Positions 51,606 through 63,004 of a DNA stretch of 64,000 nucleotides are shown in pieces. The DNA is from Tritrichomonas musculus (taxonomy: Eukaryota; Parabasalia; Tritrichomonadida; Tritrichomonadidae). Under the pieces are notes generated by a model. That model was given only the letters and a program-made list of their open reading frames with translations. It made no database searches and was not told the DNA's origin. Numbering within the stretch: position 1 is the stretch's first letter; every line of letters begins with the position of its first letter. Where the stretch lies: NCBI GenBank assembly GCA_039105265.1, contig JAPFFF010000023.1, forward strand, positions 1,612,001 to 1,676,000, written 5' to 3'. A program made the translations under genes and the position numbers.

Positions 51606-53689
51606 TAAATATTTATTATAAAGAATTTCTAAACTAAATTACTTGATTTCCATTTTGACGATATTTCACTCACAAAATAAAATAACATAAAAATTTTCAT
51701 TGAAAATGAAACAAAAAATATTTAGTATGTTATTTTTCGATAACAAACAAAATGTTAAATAGTATATAAAAATGAATTATAATTTATTATATTATAAAAA
51801 TACATTATTTTCAAAGATAAAATAGTTTTACTAAATTGAAATAAGGTTTTTTTCCTCTCAATTATAAAAATAATCTCTTAAAATTCACTTAAACCGTAAC
51901 GAAATCTTCTCAATTTGCAATACCTATACCAAATTAAAAATAACTGTATATATATAAAAAATTGGCAAAAAAATTGGCAAATAAAATATTTGCTTATGAT
52001 TTTTTCTTACATCCAACTTTTTCAATAGGATAAAAGTTTTACAACTATAACAGTTCTAGATTTGTGCCTTATCTTGACATTAAACCATTAATACATTAAT
52101 ACTGAAATCAAATTTAACAGTTGATGTAATTCCGATTATTTTGATAAAAATATAAAATATACAAAAATTGAATGAATGGTTGATTTTTGTAGAATTTACG
52201 AATTTTATGTATAACTTTTTGTTAGCCTCGCCTTATTTTTTAAAAAAATTGAATAACTTAACAAAATTTAAATGTGTTTTATCGTATCGCATTATCTTCT
52301 AATTTTTTTTATTAATTATATATATATATATCTTTTATTTAATATTATATCTGTACTTTATATTCATTTTTTTAATATATATTTTTTTTAATTATTTATT
52401 GGGATTAAAATTTTCTTATTGGTAATATAAATAAAAAAGTAAAAAGAGATAAAAAAAAGCTTGTCCAAAAATTTAAAAAATAAATTAAAAAAGGCAAAAG
52501 AAGGTAAAAAAAAGAAAAAGAAAAATCAATAATGGCCAAAAGTCAAAATCGTTTTTTTATCAATATTTAAATAATTATTTAAAAAATTAATATTTTCTTT
52601 GAAATAATATTTTTATTTGAATATATATTAAAAAAACAAAGAAGATTTTCGAATATATGGAAATGCAAATAAAATTCTCGAATATATTATGATCATCGAC
52701 GTCTGATAATCGTTTCAAAAATGAATTTTCTTTTTCTCATAACTCTTTTTTAATAATTATAATTAGTTAGATTAACTATTTTTGCAATTATCATTAATGT
52801 AAAACAATGAAATTGTACTGATTCATAAAATACCCATCAAGAAAATTTACTCTTCAAAAATGGAGTATGATGTGATGTGAAAATAAAATAATTATTTTTA
52901 TTCAATTTTTAAATTTTAAAAATATTTTTAAAAATATATAAATTTATATCTCTTTAAAAATAATTAATATATATATTAAATTATATTAAATTTTGTTAAA
53001 TCATAATCTTGTATTTCTTCAATTTCGACTGATGCCCAAATAAATGGTTGATTTTTTACATAAATGGTTGTAATTTTTTTTTCTTGAAAAAAATTTTTTT
53101 CTTACAATTCTCAAAAATTGAGAAGACCTATTCAATTTTTGTTGTTTATCAATTTGCGGAAAGAAAACTCTTGATAATGAATAACGATAGCTCTTTTTTA
53201 TGTCAATAATGATATGGTTTAATGAGAAAAAGCATATTATTTGCTTTTTAATTCAAATATTTTAATCTAAAATGTAACAGCTTTCATTAAATTATAATAG
53301 ATATATTAAAAATAAAAATAATCATCGATAAAAGAAAACTGAAAAAGAATCATTTGTAAAAACTTTTGTGAAAATATTACAAATTTTTTGAGATTTTTTT
53401 TTTTTTTTTTTTTCAAATTGTTATCCCCTAAAATCCTCCATATTAAGATTATTTTATAAATAAAAAATGACTTTAACATCTTTATAATATAGATATGGCA
53501 TTTTCTTTTGGACAAATGACACTTTTTTCACAAAAAATTTTATTATTATGGTAAAAAACATAAAGCTATGTTTTTTAAAATGTTGATCAATTCACAAACT
53601 AAGGTGATAGTTCCATATGTTTTAACTTAATAAACTTTTGATAGAAAAATACAAAAAGTTTAAAATACTCTGAAAAAATATTCTTAGAA
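51606..53689. other. AT-rich gene-free region
   Basis: 2.1 kb without a recognisable gene, RNA or long repeat. Poly-A/T tracts are present (for example 53394-53414). Open frames are short and of Ile/Phe/Lys composition. Confidence 0.5.
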
Positions 53690-54435
53690 TATAGTGTTCC
53701 TAAAAAATATTGATAAGAAATGAATTCAATAGTTAATCGTCATTAACAAAAGTTATTTTATTTTTAAAATTTTTAATTTAAAAAGTTAAATTTCTTATCA
53801 ATATTTTTTCGGCAATTGAAAAAGTTGATTTTTTATTAAAAATTAAAATTAAAATCTTACTTGATTGCCTTGCACTTCGAGGCATTGTTTCAATTTCTTT
53901 GGAAAAGAATCAATCAAAGAATTGTTTGTTGCTAAACTTAGATTATTCCATATAAAGAATAAAATTTGTGTTCAGGAAACATTTGCCATTTCAGCTCCAG
54001 GGATTTCAGGAAACATTATTGCTTTAACGCATATGAAATACTTGATTTCATTTGTTAATATTTGTGGTCGGCAAGGTTGTGTTTTTTCTGGTCTCCCTTC
54101 ATCAATCTATTTAGCTACTGCTTTGACGCAATTTAACGAAATACTTAATGCATCAGCTGTTTTGCTTTTATTAAAATTGTGCGATTGCAGAACCACTTGC
54201 GATTAAATTATAGCGTTCGTTTGTATTTTTTGGTAAAGAAAACAAATAAATAAAAGGTCAAAAGATTGACCAACAATTGATTCTTAAATTCATGAATAGG
54301 TCATTAAATTTGAATGAATTTGAAAGAAATTTTAAAAATCTCTCAAATTATTTTTAAATAAATTTTCTCAATTTTTTCAATGAAACATGAAAATTTCTCT
54401 CAATTTTCTTATCAATATTTTTTAGGACCACTATA
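53690..54435 (-). mobile_element. Tc1/mariner-like element relic
   Basis: The ends TATAGTG(T/G)TCCTAAAAAA followed by TATTGATAAGAAA form a 31-bp inverted repeat with one mismatch, with TA at each tip as expected for Tc1/mariner. On the minus strand at 54203-53972 lies a piece like the N-terminal paired HTH of a Tc1-type transposase (HNFNKSKTADALSISLNCVK, then RPEKTQPCRPQILTNEIKYF), interrupted by an in-frame TAG. The DDE/D catalytic domain is missing. The open frame on the plus strand here (53865-54206) is only its antisense. Confidence 0.6.
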
Positions 54436-56015
54436 AATATTTTCAATAATATTTCAAAAAATTGAGCAATTATTTGGGTTTTTATAAAAAGAAAAATTAC
54501 TATATTTTAAATCAATTCAAGAAGTAATTATGCATTTTATTTATTTAGGATTTAAATAATTTGTTTGGTTTTCTGAGCTTAATTCAAAAGTGGAAAAAAT
54601 CGTCTATGAAAAAAGGATAATCCTTCAAAAAAAAATAATCAAAATAAAATAATATTTTTAGAATAAAAATCTAAAAAGAAATATTATTAACTGTATTAAA
54701 AAAAAAAAAAAAAAATTCTTGAAGATAAAAAGATTTTACAAGATTAAAAGACTTTTTTCTCTCTCTCAAATACAAATATAACCGAAATATTTTTCTTAAA
54801 ATTTTCTTAAGCAAATACTATATCCTCTCAATTTTCAATACTTCATAACCAATATATATATATATATAATTTAACAATATATGAAGGCATCTTGCATTTT
54901 TCATGCCTTACTATGCTCTATATATTATCATTGAATTATGCGATAAAAAATATCGCAAAATTTTGAGAAATAGATTAAAAAAACATGATACAAATCCTCA
55001 CCCTTTTTTTTAGAGCACTTTACTTAATTGGTAATTCTCAGCTCCTATTCAAAAACCAATTTTAATAAGTGTTTTTTCCATAAAAAGTGTAAACAATGAT
55101 TTTACAAAATGATAAATTGATATCAAGTTCAAAAAATTGATACAAAGTTGAAAAAATATGCATTTAAATATTCGATGATTTTTGCTACTGAATAAAGCTC
55201 AATTGAAAGCATTTGAAATGGTATATACTATAATTGTTGGTATATAAACGAATATATTGCGATTAAAAACAATATAACAAGTGAAAAATGAAATCTTTAC
55301 ATAAAAAATGGTATGCATCGGCATTTTTTTGAAAAAAATTTTTACAGACATGATTTTATCTTATAAACAAGAATTGTTTGATTTTTTGATTTTTCGTTTA
55401 TTATAAATTATAATTTATCCAAAGAACAAAAAGTTCATATTTTATAAGTTTTTTTGGGTTTTATACATTTTTGTATCTATGTCACAGGTTGGCTTCAAAC
55501 GCCCAATAAAACCAAAAAGGGGTTTCACTCAGTCGTCAAATATGCTCTTCTATTAAGAAGGTTTTAGAACCAGTTGAAAGCGGCTTTTTGAAATAACAAT
55601 TAGCTTTTAGAAATATCTGTAAAATCTTTTAACTTGTTATTTTTTTGACTATATTCTAATAATATATAGTCAAAATAGATAATAACGAACCAAAACTTAG
55701 ATTAAAGCCGATTTACAAAATTTTGAAATTATGTTTTATAAAAGATCTAAATCAAAAATCAGGCTCCCACAAGCCCTATGTTTAGATATGATAATTCTGA
55801 TGGTTTCTATTTCAATTTTGATTATTTTCATTAGATTATTCTTCATAAAATTTTGGTGGAGTTTTGTTTGGGATGAAATTTCTTTTATTTGATATATAAT
55901 ATTTATAATAAAATATTAATTTTAATTATTAATTATTTAAAAAGAATTATTTGTTGATCTCGGCTAAAAATATGTTTTTATTTTTCAATTGTTATTGAAT
56001 TTTTTTGAATAGAAT
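54436..56015. other. AT-rich gene-free region
   Basis: No gene recognised. The segment 55480-55590 is slightly richer in GC (CAGGTTGGCTTCAAACGCCC) but stays in no long frame. Nothing else is supported. Confidence 0.4.
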
Positions 56016-56019
56016 GTAA

Positions 56020-56250
56020 TACTTCGAAATATTACATTTCCTCAACTTATTTCGCTTAGTGAAAATATTTTTATTGGATGAACAAAGTTAGAAAGAATTT
56101 GAATTCCACCTTCTGTAACTGAAATTAGTAATTGTGCCTTTGAACATTGCTTTTCATTGATTGATACTGAAACTCCTTCTTCTGATGTTGTAATCAGATC
56201 TCTTCTCTTTAAAAAAGAGTTTCATATTGAAAATCAAGAAGAAACCTAAA
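56020..56250 (+). pseudogene. BspA-type LRR gene relic
   Basis: One plus-strand frame reads LRNITFPQLISLSENIFIG, then (after TGA) TKLERI, then (after TGA) IPPSVTEISNCAFEHCFSLI. This is the BspA/TpLRR pattern (L..I.IP.SV..I...AF..C.SL) with two in-frame TGA where Cys or Trp and another residue are expected. The remnant is two repeats long, ends about 150 bp before the GC-rich kinase, and is probably unrelated to it. Confidence 0.6.
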
Positions 56251-56392
56251 GTTGAAAACGAAGATTAAAAGCAATTTTTGGCACGAACCGAGAAGAAAGA
56301 TTTATTTCTGAAAGAATTGAAAAATATATTAATAACGATCAGATGTTGGAACTTTCAATCTCCGTCCTTTCAAGGACCATCGGGCAAGGTAA

Positions 56393-57342
56393 AAAGAAGC
56401 CACTGAAGGAAAAGTGAATGACCACTGCCAGCAGGTTAAATCGACCTCGCCGCCTGCAGCACCGACAGTTGGCCTGAAGCTTCTTGATGCGAGCACGATT
56501 GAGAGTCTTGATCGTTGCGAGGAGGCTGGTTCGGGCGGTTTTTGCCGCGTGCACAAAGCCTACAAGAGGGAAGCTTGCGCGCTGAAGGAGATGAACGCGA
56601 GCGAGCCAGCCCAGCGAAACTTCGGCCATTTTGTTGGCGAGTGCGAACTGCTGTGCGCGCTGGACCACCCGAACATTGAGAAGACGCATGGCATCTTCAT
56701 GGGCGACGCTGATCGCCGTCCGTGCATGCTGCTGGAGTTTTGCGCGGGAAACCTCGAGACGGCCGTGAAGAAGAAAGCTCTGGGGAGCGTTGAATCAGGT
56801 TTCTGTCTGCACCAGGTTGCGGAGGGCATGAAGTACGTCCACAGCCGAGGAATCATCCACCGCGACCTGAAGCCTTCGAACATCCTCTTTGGAAGCGACG
56901 GGATGGTCAAGATCGGCGACTTCGGCATCGCTCGTCTGATGACGACGGGGGAGCAGTCATCGATGACGCGCGGCGTTGGCACGCAGAAGTTCATGGCGCC
57001 AGAAATCATCAACGAGGAAGAATTTTACGACGAGAAAGTTGATGTTTGCTCGCTTGGCGATCTGTGCTTCTTCGTGCTGGGCGGCGGCGACATCTCGAGG
57101 ATCAAGATTGGCGACATCTTCAAGGCAAAAAGGTCGAAGTGCCAGAAAGTTTCTCTCCGTTGGCAAAGCGACTGGTCAGCGACTGCCTGAGCACTGAAGC
57201 GAAAGACCGTCCGAGCTTCAGTGAGATCGTTTCTCGTATGGAAGAGAACGAGTACAGGATGCTTCCTCTTGAACCGTCGCAAGTGTCAGAAATCAAGAAC
57301 AAAGCCAAACAGCACAAGGCAAAGATCCCACCATACAAGTGA
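56393..57342 (+). pseudogene. GC-rich protein kinase, 5' truncated and frameshifted
   Basis: The frame opens after TAA at 56390-56392 with no ATG until well inside the N-lobe. It reads SGGFCRVHKAYKREACALKE (catalytic Lys in ALKE), FCAGNLE, QVAEGMKYVH, HRDLKPSN, DFGIARL and GTQKFMAPEIINEEEF. Then at an A5 run (57127-57131) one base appears to be missing, and the C-lobe continues in the next frame (KKVEVPESFSPLAKRLVSDC, then TEAKDRPSFSEI) to TGA at 57340-57342. It is a close paralogue of the kinase at 2860-4128, with the same QIAEGMKYVH / GTRKFMAPEILNEEEYDEKV pattern, but its GC content is far above everything around it. VDVCSLGDL replaces the paralogue's VDVYSFGVV, suggesting relaxed constraint. 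A homopolymer sequencing error remains possible. Confidence 0.7.
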
Positions 57343-58858
57343 TGCCACTCTTAATTGACTTTTTTCAATTAATTTACTCAGAAGTGATTTAATAAGTAAA
57401 CATTATCTTTTTTATTTCTGTCCTTTTTTGATATTTACTATAACAGTTTGTAACGCATTATGCAAGTGATGATTCGTCATAAAATGGTGAAATTTTGTTT
57501 TTGAATGAATTTTTTGATGATTGAAAAAAAGCATATTTCATATCACTTTTTGAAAAATATCAAAGAACAAATAATTTATTAAATTTACGAAAATGAAGAA
57601 AAAACTCAGTATAATTTTATTGATAAATGAAAATTAACAAAAGCAAACATTACGACCAGTTTGCGTGCTCATCAAAGCTTCCGATGATCAAAAAATTGAA
57701 AAGAGTGTATCTAATGAAAGATGAAGTGTTTCTATCTGCAAAAGTGTTCAATGAGTTATTTATGCCATATACTATATCATTATAAAAAAAAAATGAAAAC
57801 GAACGAAGTAAGTCAAAATTTGAGAAGAGCTCTTCTCAAAAATATTGAATTCAACGGATTCATTTGATTTTGGTAGGATATATAATATAAAGAATACTTA
57901 TCAATATTTTCCAGTTTTCACATCATGAAATTCATCACATATCGATAAAAATGAACTGAAAAAAAGTTTTGAATGACTTTTTGTGAATAAAAAATAGTTA
58001 TCAATTTCACTTAATTTTATTATCAAATAATTAAGAGTTGCATATATATTAAAATAATGCATTAAATTATGCTTTTCAAAGTTTACACCTCATTTTAACG
58101 ATGATTTATACACTCAGGAAAACAAAAGTTATTACGGAAAGTAAACTGCGAGTCATTTTTGCATACAACACAATTTTTTTGAATAGTATTGAATAATGAA
58201 AATAATCATCTCAATTTTGAAATAAATAATTATTGATTTTCAATAATAAATTGAAAATTGAATTGTATGCAAAAAAGAAAAACAGTTTATCATATGAAAG
58301 ATAAAACAACAAAAGCAAAAAAAAGTGATCAAATAATCCTAAATTTGGAATAAACTTTAAAGTTTGATATTGAAAGAAGTAAGTAAATTTTTATAAAATG
58401 CTTTTGTTTGATTGAACAGAGTAAGTCAAATAGAAATCAAAGTCAATTCAAAAACACTTTTTTTGCACAAAAAGTTCAAATAGGAATTGAATTTCCATGA
58501 ATGAATATGCATACAGAAAACAAGAAAATATTTCTAATGATTTACACGTCAATTCAAAAATGTGACAATATGATCTATTCAATACAAAGGCCATTCAAAC
58601 TTAAAAAATGTGATATTTTCTTTATTAATGTTATTAATGCATTGTAAAAAAAGATGAGTATTTTTTCATCGATGAATTTGAGGATGTAAAAATCCTCGAT
58701 CTCTGAAAACGATATCCAGCATCAGTGTATATCTTATAAATTTATTAATAATAATATTTTATTATTATTATCTTCAACAAGATCATGCTTCACAAAAAAA
58801 AAAAAAAAAAAAAAAAAAAATGATTAATGAAATTATTAAATTAGCAAAATTGTTTAAT
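57343..58858. other. AT-rich intergenic region
   Basis: 1.5 kb without a recognisable gene. A run of about 27 A lies at 58794-58820. The 3' end of the LRR frame (minus strand) begins at 58859. Confidence 0.5.
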
Positions 58859-60130
58859 TTAAGGATCATATTTTATTACTTTGATTCCAGGATTAATCCC
58901 CAATTCTTTCTCATCTATTGATGATGGAATTGATATCTGTTTCAATGAGTTACAACGAGCAAAAGCATCGATTCCAATTGAAGTCACCGAAGAAGGGATT
59001 GTTATTTCCACAAGTGAGGAACAATTATAGAAAGCATGTTTACCAATTGAAGTCACAGAAGAAGGAATTGTTAATTCCACAAGTGAGGAACAATCATTGA
59101 AAGCAAAATCGCCAATTGAAGTCACCGAAGAAGGGATTGTTATTTCCACAAGTGAGGAACAATTACTGAAAGCATGTTTACCAATTGAAGTCACAGAAGA
59201 AGGAATTGTAATTTGTGTTAATGACTTGCATTCATCAAAAGAAAAAGCAATAATTTCATCAGGGGAAGAGAGAATAGTTACTTTCTTTAATGATTCACAG
59301 CTTTGAAATATGTTGCCATCTAAATATGAAGCAAATCGAGGAATTGTTATTTCTTCCAAAGATTCGCAATAACAAAATGCACAATTTCTTATTCTTAATA
59401 TACTATCAGGAAGTTTGATTTTCTTTAAAGATGAACAAAAAGCAAACATATCACTGACAATTTCAGTAATGTTACCTTTTATTTCTAGAGAAACAACTCC
59501 TCTAAAAACATATTTTCCAATGTCTAATAAAGTAGGAAGAAATGTAATTAATGAAAGTGAGGAGCATTCAGAAAAAGCATAATTTTCAATGCATTTTACT
59601 GATGATGGAATTGTTATTTCTTTTAAAGATGAGCATCCACTGAATGCACCTTCATTGATTCTATATATTGATGATGGAATTGTTATTTGAGTAAGTGATT
59701 TCCAATTCGAAAAAGAAAAAGGATATATCATATCAATTGTATCTTTAATTTTATAATGTTTGAAATGCGGTGAAAAGCAAATTGGATCATTTTCAACTGT
59801 ATTTGGCAAAACAAAAACAATTTCTATAATGATGTTAACATTATTCTTTTCCTTTGTTTTGATTAAAAGATCTGTTATTGGTTTCAATGATACCGACGGA
59901 TATTCAATATCAATATGAATATCATCAAATTTAGCTAAGCATTTATAAAAATTGGATGAAACAAGTGATTTATTATAGAAAAGCTTTTCTATTTCATCAA
60001 ATTTAATTCGCATTTTTTTAAATGTTGAATCATCTGATATATTATTATCATCAATGAAGATTTTAACAATATTTTTAATAAATATGTATTGTGTTTCAGG
60101 TAGCAAACTTGAAAATCTAATTCCTTTCAT
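58859..60130 (-). CDS. BspA-type leucine-rich repeat protein (or 3' part of the kinase gene)
   Basis: A 423-codon frame from ATG 60130 to TAA 58859. Residues 1-125 are non-repetitive and helical. From about residue 130 there are about eleven TpLRR/BspA repeats of 23 residues with the consensus SL.EITIPSSVTSIG..AF..CSSL. The last four repeats are nearly identical as DNA (69-bp units, about 58950-59220). There is no signal peptide and no membrane segment, so this is not the usual surface BspA form. The frame continues in register upstream (SKELGFKKSEYFLKALKI) into the kinase-Sel1 frame across a single TAA at 60185, so it may be the C-terminal part of that larger protein. Such LRRs serve as protein-binding surfaces. 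Confidence 0.75.
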   Translation of the reverse strand: MKGIRFSSLLPETQYIFIKNIVKIFIDDNNISDDSTFKKMRIKFDEIEKLFYNKSLVSSNFYKCLAKFDDIHIDIEYPSVSLKPITDLLIKTKEKNNVNIIIEIVFVLPNTVENDPICFSPHFKHYKIKDTIDMIYPFSFSNWKSLTQITIPSSIYRINEGAFSGCSSLKEITIPSSVKCIENYAFSECSSLSLITFLPTLLDIGKYVFRGVVSLEIKGNITEIVSDMFAFCSSLKKIKLPDSILRIRNCAFCYCESLEEITIPRFASYLDGNIFQSCESLKKVTILSSPDEIIAFSFDECKSLTQITIPSSVTSIGKHAFSNCSSLVEITIPSSVTSIGDFAFNDCSSLVELTIPSSVTSIGKHAFYNCSSLVEITIPSSVTSIGIDAFARCNSLKQISIPSSIDEKELGINPGIKVIKYDP

Positions 60131-60184
60131 AATTTTTAATGCTTTTAGAAAATATTCACTCTTTTTAAATCCTAATTCTTTTGA

Positions 60185-63004
60185 TTATGTAAATTGCTTT
60201 GTTGCTTTGAAATCATTTTTCTTGATTCCTTCTCCTAAAAAAAGCATTTTCCCATATTCATACAAGCATTCCTTATCTCCTTCTTTTGATCCTTTTTTAA
60301 AGTGTTCAAGAGCTAATGAATATTTATCCATTTTTTTATACAATTTGCCATATAAAAAATTAATTGGTATATTTGGTTCTTGATTTATTTCATTGAGGAT
60401 TTTCTCTGCTTCAACAAGATTTTGAGGTATATATCTCCCTTTGATTAATTGGTGAATGTAATATATCTTCGAATCAATGCAGTTTTCTTTCATTGATTCT
60501 TTTATATACATTAAACCAAAAATTCGATCTCTAGGAAAAGTACCCATCCCTTCAAGTATCATTTTCCCAGTGATAAACTTTTTAAATGGATCATTTTTTG
60601 CTTTATCCATAAAACATTGGCGTGACTTATGTAAACTATATATTTTATCAAATTCAGATCTTTTTTTGGATTTTACTGTGCTTTCATCATCTTTTGATTT
60701 TGAAGAATTTCTTTCATCTTTGGTTTCATATAAGTTAGACTCTTCTTTGATTTTATCTGAGTTAGAGTCTTCTTTGATTTTATCTGAGTTGGAGTCTTCT
60801 TTGATTTTATCTGAGTTAGAGTCTTCTTTGATTTTATCTGAGTTAGAGTCTTCTTTGATTTTATCTGAGTTAGACTCTTCTTTGATTTTATCTGAGTTGG
60901 ACTCTTCTTTGATTTTATCTGAGTTGGACTCTTCTTTGATTTTATCTGAGTTGGACTCTTCTTTGATTTTATCTGAGTTGGACTCTTCTTTGATTTTATC
61001 TGAGTTGGACTCTTCTTTGATTTTATCTGAGTTGGACTCTTCTTTGATTTTATCTGAATTGGACTCTTCTTTGATTTTATCTGAGTTGGACTCTTCTTTG
61101 ATTTTATCTGAGTTGGACTCTTCTTTGATTTTATCTGAGTTAGACTCTTCTTTGATTTTATCTGAGTTGGAGTCTTCTTTGATTTTATCTGAGTTGGACT
61201 CTTCTTTGATTTTATCTGAGTTGGACTCTTCTTTGATTTTATCTGAGTTGGACTCTTCTTTGATTTTATCTGAGTTGGACTCTTCTTTGATTTTATCTGA
61301 GTTGGACTCTTCTTTGATTTTATCTGAGTTGGACTCTTCTTTGATTTTATCTGAGTTGGACTCTTCTTTGATTTTATCTGAATTGGACTCTTCTTTGATT
61401 TTATCTGAGTTAGACTCTTCTTTGATTTTATCTGAGTTAGACTCTTCTTTGATTTTATCTGAGTTGGACTCTTCTTTGATTTTATCTGAGTTGGACTCTT
61501 CTTTGATTTTATCTGAGTTGGACTCTTCTTTGATTTTATCTGAGTTGGACTCTTCTTTGATTTTATCTGAGTTAGACTCTTCTTTGATTTTATCTGAGTT
61601 GGACTCTTCTTTGATTTTATCTGAGTTGGACTCTTCTTTGATTTTATCTGAGTTGGACTCTTCTTTGATTTTATCTGAGTTGGACTCTTCTTTGATTTTA
61701 TCTGAATTGGACTCTTCTTTGATTTTATCTGAGTTGGACTCTTCTTTGATTTTATCTGAGTTGGACTCTTCTTTGATTTTATCTGAGTTAGACTCTTCTT
61801 TGATTTTATCTGAGTTAGACTCTTCTTTGATTTTATCTGAGTTGGACTCTTCTTTGATTTTATCTGAGTTGGACTCTTCTTTGATTTTATCTGAGTTGGA
61901 CTCTTCTTTGATTTTATCTGAGTTGGACTCTTCTTTAACATAGTCTGAACTTTTTAAAGAATCTGATTTATTTTTTGGAAGAATTGAGTGCGAATCATCA
62001 TCATTGATTTCAAGGTTCTTCAGTGCCACCTTTCTTGGCATTTTACTTTTTTTCTTAACTTCAATAAAATCTTTGAAATGAACCAATCTTTTAGAAATAT
62101 CAAAAGTACTTTTATAAGTATCTATAAAGTCGACATAATCATAAAATTCCACTTCATCAACGCACTCAGTTATGTATTTTTTATTTGTTTTCAATTCATC
62201 AACGATTTTTTCAAAAGAAGGTCTTTCATTTGGATCTTGTGCCCATCACTTTTCAATCAAATTACAGTAAACTTCAGGAACATCTTTTTCTATTTTTGGT
62301 CTGTATCCTTCATCACCTACCTTTTTCATAATTTTTAAAAAGTTAAAATTTTTGAATGGTTTATTGTTATTCAGCATTTCGTATACTATGAAGCCAAATG
62401 CGTAAACATCACTTTTAGTTGAATGTGGTAGACCTTTCAAAATTTCTGGTGCAAAATACATAGGAGTACCTTTGATGCCATCTTAGGAATTAATATTCAT
62501 ACTATTTGAGAGGATATCTGTAATTTTAGATAATCCAAAATCTGAAATTTTTGGGTATAAATAATCGTCAAGGAGTATGTTTTCTGGTTTTAAATCTCGA
62601 TGTAAGATGTTGTGTGAATGTAAATACATAAGTCCTGCGGCTATTCCAAATATATTAATAAGTTTTTTTGTGGCATTCCAATCATCTGGTGAAATTCCAG
62701 CCTTTTCCATGTCGATGACTCCTCTAAGAGATCCATTGGTTGCAAATTCACTTACGATGGTTGGACATGGATCATTATCAAAGTTTGTTTGACAATATCC
62801 AATAAATTTTAAAATTGATGGATAATTTAGTAATGACATCAAATTAACTTCACGAAAAAGTAGAATCGTAGATTGCTCATCTTGTGTGCTTTCATCTACC
62901 ATAAATTTTGATACTTTTGCTGCATAAAATTCGCCTGTTTCTAATTTAACGACACGATAAACTTTACCTGAGGCTCCTTCTCCAATAGAAGATTTTATTT
63001 TAAA
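60185..63004 (-). pseudogene. TKL kinase - KIKEESNSD repeat - Sel1 gene with in-frame stops
   Basis: One minus-strand frame runs from just after a TAA at 63005-63007 with no [13 protein letters not shown] glycine loop, YAAKVSK (catalytic Lys), HRDLKPEN and DFGLS. Then come TAA (62483-62485), KGTPMYFAPEILKG, TGA (62246-62248, where relatives have Cys or Trp in the KCW motif), and WAQDPNERPSF. After the kinase come about 60 residues, then about 44 copies of a nine-residue KIKEESNSD repeat, then Sel1-like repeats (ILEGMGTFPRDRIFGLMYIK, then YEYGKMLFLGEGIKKNDFKA) to TAA at 60185. All pieces share one frame, with no frameshift. The architecture equals the kinase-Sel1 gene at 12.6 kb plus an inserted repeat and a following LRR domain. 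The missing start and the stops imply a recently silenced gene. Confidence 0.8.
60736..61940 (-). repeat. 27-bp coding tandem repeat (KIKEESNSD, about 44 copies)
   Basis: The unit (plus strand) is TCTTTGATTTTATCTGAGTT followed by GGACTCT. Variation is limited to GGA/AGA/GGAG-type changes that are silent or give EDS for EES, plus GAATTG for GAGTTG in some copies. No copy has an indel. The encoded stretch is highly charged and probably disordered. Confidence 0.9.

Noticed and set aside
53865-54206. 113-codon plus-strand open frame
   Set aside because: It is antisense to the transposase-like HTH segment of the Tc1/mariner-like relic.
60477-61943. 488-codon plus-strand open frame and a 422-codon frame on the minus strand in another register
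   Set aside because: Both are shadows of the 27-bp array; only the KIKEESNSD frame continues into kinase and Sel1 domains.
58859-63004. Stop-codon reassignment or programmed read-through to explain the three in-frame stops
   Set aside because: Other intact genes in the window end cleanly at TGA or TAA, both stop types occur inside this frame, and the start codon is also missing. A young pseudogene is the simpler reading.
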